A stretch of DNA of 17,501 bases, taken from positions 1 through 17,501 of the forward strand of contig CAMFEN010000005.1 in the NCBI GenBank assembly GCA_945949375.1, read 5' to 3'. Every line of letters starts with the position of its first letter. Position 1 is the stretch's first letter. Shown in pieces: positions 1 to 5,438 of the stretch. This DNA is from an uncultured Bacteroidales bacterium. Lineage in GTDB: Bacteria > Bacteroidota > Bacteroidia > Bacteroidales > Paludibacteraceae. The translations under genes were made by a program, and so were the position numbers. The notes beneath the pieces were generated by a model that was not told the DNA's origin, made no database searches, and saw only the letters and a list, made by a program, of their open reading frames with translations.

Positions 1-2380
1 GCAGCGTGCGCGTATATTCCTTCGGCTGAGAGACGTACTCGTCCACAAACCAATACTCGCCTTCCACGCAGATAGTATCGTAGAGCATGGTGCGGAGCGG
101 TTGTATCACGTTCAGGTGCATCCACGTGGTGCTGTCGCAGCCTGTGATGAGCGATACGCCCTCCTCGCGGTAGTCGCCGGAGATGTTGTAGCGTATGCCT
201 GAGCCGACGGGGAACTCTATCGACTCTCCGCTGCACAGGTCTTCATGCAGGTGCACCTCTTGCGCGCCTATCGCCGGCACCACGATAGTCAGCGTTAGCG
301 AGTCTTGGAAGACAGAGTCATTGACCCACACTCCCGTCCAGATACTATACGTGAGCGTGTCGCCCTCGTTCGATACTGGCACATAGAAACCCTCGTAGAA
401 GAGTTCAGTAGTAGTCTGCCCGTCGGGCATCGTCCAGCGGCAGTTCTCCATTGGCTTGTCGTAGCGATGCTCAATAGTATCTACAGTGCGGTGGTAGAGT
501 CCCAAGTGGCAAGCATTGCGGACGAAAATACCATTCTGGCAGTTCTCCGGCACCCATTGGTATTGTATCTCCGCAATAGGGCTATGGGGCTTGGCAGAGG
601 CTTCCAGCGAGAAGCCGCAGTCGGGGTTGGTGGGATAAGTAGCGTAGCAGATATAGTCGTTGGGGTCGTCTTCGGAGACCTCAAAGATACGTTCGGTGCT
701 GATGGTATCCTGCAAGAGGCTGTCTTGCTGGTTGAACCACGCATAGTTGAACCCGTCGGGAGCGGTGAAGCGCTGTGTCTCGGCATTATTGCCCCACGGG
801 ATGCCATCCACGTCGGTGCGCGCACAGCGAAGCGTGAAATAGGCGTAGCCGAAGTGCCCGCCTTGGTCGCAGTCGTAGGAGGTGAAGGTGATAATCAACT
901 CCTTGCCTACATGCTCCTCAAGGTTGATACCTGTCGTGCGCCAGTCTTGCCAATGCACGAGTTTGCCTGAGGCGGTTGACTCATGCCACAGCGCTTTCAC
1001 TTCGGGGTCTGACCACTCGACGGAGGTGGGCGCATGGAAATCCACGTCTCCACACTCAGTGTTGATGCTATTGCCCATGGTGTCGGTGATAGTGAGCGTG
1101 AAGCGTGGCTGGTCTTGGGCATTGTGGTCGGGGTTCTCCAGCACCATCGCATATTTCAGGAGCAGGAGCGCACTCATATCTGACTCGACGGTGTAGCGGA
1201 AGGACATCTGCTCATACTCGCTACCGGTGTTCCAGTTGCCTATCCTCACCGAGCCCGCTTCCCCCTGCGGCACCGTGTGCAACGCCAGCGTGTCTTTATT
1301 CGACAGGCGGATAATCGTGCGGGGGTCTATCTCCGTGGTGTCAAAATGGGTTGTATGACGGCTGCGTATATCCTCAGGACCGTAGTCTATGCGCGAGTAG
1401 CCCGCGCACTGCAAACCTTTATTAGCAGACCACGTGCCGTATTCAAAATCGGCATTATACATGTTCAGCACATCGAAGCAGTCGGTCTCGTAGATATAGA
1501 CAGTAGGGAAGATGGTATAGACCGTTTTGTCATCTCCGTTCACACCGCAAATCCAAAACTCATAGGCTCCATACGTAACATCGTTGAGTACCACCTCCGT
1601 GGTGTCGGTTGTTACCTCCACAAACGTGCTGTCGCCTTTGCGCCGATAGAGCACCTCATAACTATCTGCGCTGCCCGTCCAACTGACGGTGGAGTGGTTG
1701 AGCGAGGTAGTAACGTGTATGTTCTCGGGGTAGCCCATAGTGCTGGTTTTTGCCAACTGGAAGTTGTCAATCACTATAGTGGCAGGCGTACCTGCACGCG
1801 CCTTGTTGTTTACCCATATGAAGAGCACGCGCGTGTCCTCTGCATTGGCTAAGGCACGCGGGATCGTGAAGGATGCCTGCATATGTCGCCAACTATCCGC
1901 GTCCCCGAGGTACTCCTCTCCGCCCATCAGGGGTATAGCCTCGCTCACCCACGCGGGCTCCACGCTGTTACCCAAGCACTTGATGCTCTTCGTATCACGC
2001 GCCTCAAACACCACCTTCACATAGCCGTTCAGCCCGTTGCCCATTCCCATCCAATCGAATGCTACATCATACGTTCCTCGGTCGAGACGCACATCCCGAT
2101 AGGCAATCAGCACGTTGCCTATCGTGGCATACGATGCCGTCAAGCCGCTGTCGGACGATACATAGAGCGCCTTCTCGCCCGTGTAGGACGCTGCGCTACC
2201 CACGTACCAAGCATTCAGCGTACTGATGGTCTCAATGCTCGGATTGAGCACCCAGTTGCTGTTCTCATTCTCCTCCTCAAAATCACAGAAATAAGGCAGA
2301 TCTGCCATCGTTACAGCAGTCTGCGCTACCATCGCTGCCGAACAGAGGAGCGAGAATCCTATTGCAAGCCACTTTCTCAT
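1..2380 (-). CDS. Large secreted multidomain surface protein, probable type IX secretion substrate (3' end outside window)
   Basis: An open minus-strand frame runs from an ATG at 2380-2378 to the window edge: 793 codons with no stop, so the gene is partial. Residues 1-21 form a signal peptide (MRK, a hydrophobic core, then AMVAQ). Residues 28-45 (LPYFCDFEEENENSNWVL) open a jelly-roll module like the choice-of-anchor J/cleaved-adhesin domains, ending near IDNFQLAK (205-212). A fibronectin type III-like domain follows at about 217-290. Residues 300-520 form a module with DCDQGGHFGYAYFTLRC near its end (503-519). A PKD/Ig-like stretch follows (about 540-620), then a CSGE...GCDSTTWMHLNV module (716-758) of a type repeated in Bacteroidales surface proteins. 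This architecture is typical of type IX secreted adhesins, but the diagnostic C-terminal sorting domain would lie outside the window. The start codon overlaps the upstream gene's stop as ATGA, which implies translational coupling. The exact function is unknown. Confidence 0.85.
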   Translation of the reverse strand, partial: MRKWLAIGFSLLCSAAMVAQTAVTMADLPYFCDFEEENENSNWVLNPSIETISTLNAWYVGSAASYTGEKALYVSSDSGLTASYATIGNVLIAYRDVRLDRGTYDVAFDWMGMGNGLNGYVKVVFEARDTKSIKCLGNSVEPAWVSEAIPLMGGEEYLGDADSWRHMQASFTIPRALANAEDTRVLFIWVNNKARAGTPATIVIDNFQLAKTSTMGYPENIHVTTSLNHSTVSWTGSADSYEVLYRRKGDSTFVEVTTDTTEVVLNDVTYGAYEFWICGVNGDDKTVYTIFPTVYIYETDCFDVLNMYNADFEYGTWSANKGLQCAGYSRIDYGPEDIRSRHTTHFDTTEIDPRTIIRLSNKDTLALHTVPQGEAGSVRIGNWNTGSEYEQMSFRYTVESDMSALLLLKYAMVLENPDHNAQDQPRFTLTITDTMGNSINTECGDVDFHAPTSVEWSDPEVKALWHESTASGKLVHWQDWRTTGINLEEHVGKELIITFTSYDCDQGGHFGYAYFTLRCARTDVDGIPWGNNAETQRFTAPDGFNYAWFNQQDSLLQDTISTERIFEVSEDDPNDYICYATYPTNPDCGFSLEASAKPHSPIAEIQYQWVPENCQNGIFVRNACHLGLYHRTVDTIEHRYDKPMENCRWTMPDGQTTTELFYEGFYVPVSNEGDTLTYSIWTGVWVNDSVFQDSLTLTIVVPAIGAQEVHLHEDLCSGESIEFPVGSGIRYNISGDYREEGVSLITGCDSTTWMHLNVIQPLRTMLYDTICVEGEYWFVDEYVSQPKEYTRTL

Positions 2381-3300
2381 AATGATTCAAACACTACGCA
2401 GCGACATGACTCCACTTTCCGTACGCGCCACTGCACGGTCAGCCGAACGCCTATCTCCAGCATATTGAACGGTGAGGACGACCAAAGCGCATAGTCAGCA
2501 TAGGCAGACAGATAATAATCCGTTCGGGGATTAGCGTCTCGCTTGAAGCCCGATGAGTCGTCTCTGCTATTGACCCTTCCTCCTATCTCCAGCGCCCCCA
2601 TCACATCCAGCGTAACAGGACGCTCGTAACGCAAAGGTGGCAAGCGGTTAAGATCTTGGTCTTGGTCAGTAATAATCGTTTCGTAGAAAATCTGATAGTC
2701 ACGTTCGCCTTCGTATGCCCAGTTGCGGGTGGCAGGCGAATAGAGCGCGGCAGACAGTTTTACCCCCGCAAGGAAGTAGAAACGTCCCCACTCTCCTCCC
2801 ACCATCACGGGCATCTGCAAACGCAGACTATGGATAGAATCGCGGCGGTGGAGGAAACGCTCCTCCAAGTGGTAATACAAGCCGTTGGTGGGGTCTAAGA
2901 TTTGGTCCTTGCTATGCGTGCTGTCGCGAGGATCGTTAGTGATATGCACATACTTGGCAGTAAACCCCGTATGGAAGCGCAGGTGCTTGTATGCCAATCG
3001 ATAGCCTACTCCCACGCCCACGGCTCCGGCTTCGCTGTTTGCTATGCTCGGCAGCGCATCTCCCTCGTACTTCATCCCCTTTGTCCACGGCAACTCACTG
3101 CCTCCGCCGCCCTCTAAGGAGAGCGTTATCCGATGCCCCACCTGCTCGCTCACACTATACTCCGCAGCGCAGGCATCTTCGCCCGCCAACCAAAAGGCAA
3201 AAATGCCGATGGCTATCGGTAAGCGCCAACGCAAGCTCGCCGACGCAGCACGCCTACGATACCTAACGGAAAGAGGATATATGCAAGCAGCAGAAAACAT
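2377..3300 (-). CDS. Outer-membrane beta-barrel-like protein
   Basis: From the ATG at 3300-3298 this gives about 307 residues. The frame also extends seven codons upstream to a TTG at 3321. A basic stretch (RYRRR) is followed by a hydrophobic segment (LPIAIGIFAFWLAG) and a possible signal cleavage site at DACAAE, so the mature protein would start near residue 47. The rest alternates short polar/aromatic strands and glycines (for example AVGVGVGYRLAYKHLRF, FYFLAGVKLSAALY and MLEIGVRLTVQW), as in small Bacteroidota outer-membrane barrels. The family is inferred from composition and strand pattern; I recognise no specific name. Because the signal segment lies about 30 residues in, the true start could be further downstream. 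Its TGA stop (2379-2377) overlaps the next gene's ATG, so the two are very likely one operon and may act together at the cell surface. Confidence 0.7.
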   Translation of the reverse strand: MFSAACIYPLSVRYRRRAASASLRWRLPIAIGIFAFWLAGEDACAAEYSVSEQVGHRITLSLEGGGGSELPWTKGMKYEGDALPSIANSEAGAVGVGVGYRLAYKHLRFHTGFTAKYVHITNDPRDSTHSKDQILDPTNGLYYHLEERFLHRRDSIHSLRLQMPVMVGGEWGRFYFLAGVKLSAALYSPATRNWAYEGERDYQIFYETIITDQDQDLNRLPPLRYERPVTLDVMGALEIGGRVNSRDDSSGFKRDANPRTDYYLSAYADYALWSSSPFNMLEIGVRLTVQWRVRKVESCRCVVFESL

Positions 3301-3410
3301 AAATAAGTAACTATAAATCAAATAATTATCTATTCTCCATGGTGGGTAAAGCTAAACGAACGATTAAATGTACCTACCCGAAGTTGTTGTATATATTCAA
3401 AAATCGGCGG

Positions 3411-3442
3411 CAAAGTTACAAAGAAAAATTGAAATAAGCAAG
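3411..3442 (-). promoter_or_regulatory. Probable promoter for the barrel/surface-protein operon
   Basis: Read on the minus strand, 3418-3411 is TAACTTTG, an exact match to the Bacteroidota -7 element TAnnTTTG. Exactly 20 nt upstream (3442-3439) is CTTG, one mismatch from the -33 element TTTG. This would start transcription near 3404, giving an untranslated leader of about 100 nt before the ATG at 3300. Confidence 0.5.
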
Positions 3443-4076
3443 CAAAAAGTCATAAAATTGCATTTTTATAAACTTTTTATCATTAACCTTTTATAAATAC
3501 TTGCTTTTTGCATATTGTTATAAGAGGCAAAACAACTCACTTGAAATGTTGTTTTTAGGCGTTATCGAATGCGCTATGTAGGACAAATTCTCTCTCTCTC
3601 ATATGCTGTTTTTTAGCCTTTCCTTTCTGCTTTTTTTTTACATCGTATTTTGAGACGTTCTTTTTCTGTGTCATTTTCGAGTTGTTTTTGATATTTGCAG
3701 CAGATAGAGTGCAAGCAAAACTGCTCTTTTCGGATTAAAGACGGCAAAAGGACGGCAAAAGGACGGCAAAAGAACGAAGAAAAAACGAAGATAGAAAGAA
3801 ATATAAAGCATAGAAAAATCATCCGATAAGCATCATTTTGACAATGCATACGTGTCGTCACTTGCAAAGATTATCATGATTATAAAAGCCTCGGTTTTAT
3901 TATTCGAAAATCAAATTGGACAAAACGCATCTTTAAGTACCAAATGAGCATATTTAATCGTTCGTTCAGATGTCCTTTTATCCTACCACACATACCGCTA
4001 CCAAGCACACCTTCTCGAACAAAATCTTGTCTCCTCTCTCCATTCCCTCATTGCCCCCCCCAAAAAAAACGGCTAC
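3443..4076. other. AT-rich divergent intergenic region with no supported gene
   Basis: More than 600 bases between the two divergent operons are AT-rich and low in complexity. They include a (TC)6 run at 3589-3600, A- and T-rich tracts, three 11-bp tandem repeats at 3740-3772 and a C8-A8 homopolymer pair at 4054-4069. The only ORF of any length (minus strand, 3613-3867) is built from low-complexity T-rich sequence and is not convincing. No tRNA, rRNA or mobile-element ends were seen. Confidence 0.6.
3740..3772. repeat. Three perfect 11-bp tandem repeats (GACGGCAAAAG)
   Basis: The unit GACGGCAAAAG occurs three times without interruption at 3740-3750, 3751-3761 and 3762-3772. Each unit carries a short A-tract, and the 11-bp period is close to one helical turn, so the A-tracts lie nearly in phase and could bend the DNA. 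A purine-rich tract follows. The unit length is not a multiple of three, which argues against a coding origin. Confidence 0.9.
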
Positions 4077-4102
4077 GTTGGTCTGAAGCCTAAATGTCCT
4101 TA

Positions 4103-4128
4103 ATTTTGCAAACTACACTTTGCAAAAT
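4103..4128. promoter_or_regulatory. 10-bp inverted repeat, operator-like
   Basis: The arms ATTTTGCAAA (4103-4112) and TTTGCAAAAT (4119-4128) are perfect inverted copies separated by 6 nt (CTACAC). The dyad lies about 60 bp upstream of the main rpsL promoter and overlaps a second -7-like motif, TAATTTTG (4101-4108), which has GTTG exactly 20 nt before it (4077-4080). The layout fits a dimeric regulator site controlling an upstream start, but no regulator can be named. Confidence 0.5.
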
Positions 4129-4188
4129 GAATTTTTTGTGCCAAAAATAACCATTTAGTAAGAAAAATTGCATTTTCTTGCAAAATTA

Positions 4189-4220
4189 TTTGGCTATGTC
4201 AAAAAAAAGTCGTACCTTTG
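4189..4220 (+). promoter_or_regulatory. Main promoter of the ribosomal superoperon
   Basis: TTTG at 4189-4192 and TACCTTTG at 4213-4220 are exact matches to the Bacteroidota -33 and -7 elements recognised by the primary sigma factor. The spacer is exactly 20 nt. Transcription should begin about 5-8 nt past 4220, leaving a leader of about 125 nt before rpsL. An A8 run sits inside the spacer. Confidence 0.85.
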
Positions 4221-4353
4221 CATGCTTTTTCGCGGCGATGTGTCCCTCGCGCGTGTATATACGGGCGCATGAAGCCTGTTTCGAGCGGGGCGGAGAGCCG
4301 GCGGAAAGCATGGAAACATTTAATTAAATTCACTAACAAACTAACAAGTTAAA
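4221..4353 (+). promoter_or_regulatory. rpsL leader with GC-rich island
   Basis: Between the -7 box and the rpsL start codon, 4231-4304 is GC-rich (51 of 74 bases), in sharp contrast to the AT-rich DNA on both sides. CATGCTTT (4221-4228) and AAAGCATG (4305-4312) are perfect inverted copies bracketing the island, extendable by two G-T pairs. Because the transcript probably begins inside the left arm, the pairing may act at DNA level or only partly in RNA. GCGA (4235-4238) can pair with TCGC (4247-4250). No Shine-Dalgarno site precedes rpsL; the last 25 nt are A-rich. Confidence 0.45.
4238..4327 (+). CDS. Possible 29-codon leader peptide upstream of rpsL
   Basis: An ATG at 4238 opens a frame of 29 codons ending in TAA at 4325-4327, 26 nt before the rpsL ATG. 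The peptide begins MCPSRVYIRAHEACFERGG. The frame lies wholly in the predicted transcript and spans almost all of the GC-rich island. There is no clear ribosome site and I recognise no homologue. It may be chance in a structured RNA, or a leader peptide whose translation controls rpsL. Confidence 0.2.
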   Translation: MCPSRVYIRAHEACFERGGEPAESMETFN

Positions 4354-4734
4354 ATGCCTACAATTCAACAATTAGTTAGAAAAGGAAGAGCAGAACTTAT
4401 TGACAAGAGCAAGAGCCCTGCATTGGACAGTTGCCCTCAGCGTCGTGGTGTTTGTGTACGTGTGTACACTACAACTCCTAAGAAGCCTAACTCCGCAATG
4501 CGTAAGGTGGCTCGTGTACGTTTGACCAACCAGAAAGAGGTGAACGCCTACATTCCGGGCGAGGGTCATAACCTGCAAGAGCACAGCATCGTGATGGTGC
4601 GTGGCGGTCGTGTGAAAGATCTCCCGGGTGTTCGTTATCACATCGTTCGTGGTACGCTGGATACCGCAGGTGTAGCAAACCGTCTGCAACGTCGAAGCAA
4701 ATACGGCGCTAAGCGTCCGAAAGCGAAGAAATAG
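4354..4734 (+). CDS. rpsL: 30S ribosomal protein S12
   Basis: S12 sits at the interface side of the small subunit and helps monitor codon-anticodon pairing in the decoding centre. The 126-residue product matches the family along its length. The segment TPKKPNSAMRKVARVRLTN (42-60) carries Lys43, and GRVKDLPGVRYH (85-96) carries Lys88 and Asp89. Lys43 and Lys88 (Lys42 and Lys87 in mature E. coli numbering) are the positions usually changed in streptomycin resistance; both are the sensitive-type lysine here. Asp89 is the residue methylthiolated by RimO in other bacteria. It is the first gene after the promoter at 4189-4220. A 190-nt gap with a hairpin separates it from rpsG. Confidence 0.98.
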   Translation: MPTIQQLVRKGRAELIDKSKSPALDSCPQRRGVCVRVYTTTPKKPNSAMRKVARVRLTNQKEVNAYIPGEGHNLQEHSIVMVRGGRVKDLPGVRYHIVRGTLDTAGVANRLQRRSKYGAKRPKAKK

Positions 4735-4768
4735 GACTCATCCCGCCCCTCCTATGAGGGAGGGAGTC
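4735..4768 (+). terminator. Hairpin directly after rpsL, possible attenuator or processing site
   Basis: The stem-loop starts on the base after the rpsL stop. GACTC (4735-4739) pairs with GAGTC (4764-4768), and CCCTC (4747-4751) pairs with GAGGG (4756-4760) around a CTAT loop, with an unpaired segment between. No clean T-run follows at once, though a T-rich stretch lies at 4779-4789, so it is more likely a partial terminator or an RNA end-stabilising element. The remaining 156 nt to rpsG show no gene and no consensus promoter. Confidence 0.4.
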
Positions 4769-4924
4769 AGAAAAGAAGTTCTTTCCTTTTGAAAACTAAC
4801 TAAATGTTCCATAGATTGGGACGATTATTAATGGGTTGATTCGGTTGAGTAAGTCAAAGATGCCGAGGCAAGGGCTGAGGCAAGAGACTGAAGCGATGAC
4901 AACCAAAAAAACAAGTAAACAACA

Positions 4925-5401
4925 ATGAGAAAAGCAAAACCAACAAAACGAGTTATCCTGCCGGATCCCGTGTTCGGTGAAGTGATGGTGGCTAAGTTTG
5001 TGAACCACCTGATGCTCGATGGTAAGAAAAATACCGCTTATGGCGTGTTCTATACTGCGCTTGATACGGTAGAGCAGAAGATGAAAGCTGCTGACAAGAC
5101 TCCTCTGGAAGTATGGAAACAGGCTTTGGACAACATCACCCCGCTCGTAGAGGTGAAGTCGAAGCGTATCGGTGGTGCAACCTTCCAAGTACCTACTGAG
5201 ATTCGTGCTGACCGCAAGCAGTCTATCGCTATGAAGAATATGATTAGCTTCGCTCGCAAGCGCGGTGGTCATTCCATGGCAGAGAAACTGGCTGCTGAAA
5301 TCATGGACGCATTCAACAACCAAGGTGGTGCCTTCAAGCGTAAGGAGGATATGCACCGCATGGCTGAGGCTAACCGTGCATTCGCACACTTCCGTTTCTA
5401 A
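4925..5401 (+). CDS. rpsG: 30S ribosomal protein S7
   Basis: S7 is a primary binding protein that nucleates assembly of the 3' major domain of 16S rRNA (the 30S head) and lies near the E site. The 158-residue product has the S7 hallmarks: an N-terminal basic arm (MRKAKPTKR), LPDPVFG (12-18), the VEVKSKRIGGATFQVPTEI segment, and a C-terminal helix ending near AFAHFRF. Length is normal for Bacteroidales. It lies between rpsL and fusA as in other str operons. In E. coli S7 represses its own operon by binding the rpsL-rpsG spacer; the long spacer here could serve the same purpose, but I see no direct match to that site. Confidence 0.98.
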   Translation: MRKAKPTKRVILPDPVFGEVMVAKFVNHLMLDGKKNTAYGVFYTALDTVEQKMKAADKTPLEVWKQALDNITPLVEVKSKRIGGATFQVPTEIRADRKQSIAMKNMISFARKRGGHSMAEKLAAEIMDAFNNQGGAFKRKEDMHRMAEANRAFAHFRF

Positions 5402-5422
5402 TGCGTACGCGCGCGTATATAT
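5401..5422. other. 22-nt alternating purine-pyrimidine tract with palindromes
   Basis: Bases 5401-5422 alternate strictly between purine and pyrimidine, starting on the last base of the rpsG stop codon. The tract contains two overlapping perfect palindromes, GCGTACGC (5403-5410) and TACGCGCGCGTA (5406-5417). Such CG/TA alternation is the classical Z-DNA-prone pattern and could also form a short RNA hairpin before fusA. Confidence 0.7.
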
Positions 5423-5438
5423 TTAAGGAATAAAAAAG

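Noticed and set aside
305..2494. Several plus-strand frames of 90-220 codons over the left part
   Set aside because: They overlap the continuous 793-codon minus-strand frame that has a signal peptide and recognisable domains. They have no leader or family similarity.
3301..3321. TTG start at 3321 for the barrel protein
   Set aside because: The ATG at 3300 is in frame seven codons later and is the more likely start; the extension adds no clearer signal peptide. The true start could be later still.
3613..3867. Minus-strand ORF of up to 84 codons (69 from the internal ATG at 3822) with a hydrophobic N-terminus and basic tail
   Set aside because: It arises from T-rich low-complexity DNA and includes the 11-bp repeats, whose length would shift frame with each copy change. 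No leader or promoter supports it.
4142..4188. Minus-strand CAAAnnTA words (4142-4149, 4181-4188) as extra divergent promoters
   Set aside because: They have no TTTG partner at the right spacing and are expected by chance in AT-rich DNA; the match at 3411-3418 is better placed.
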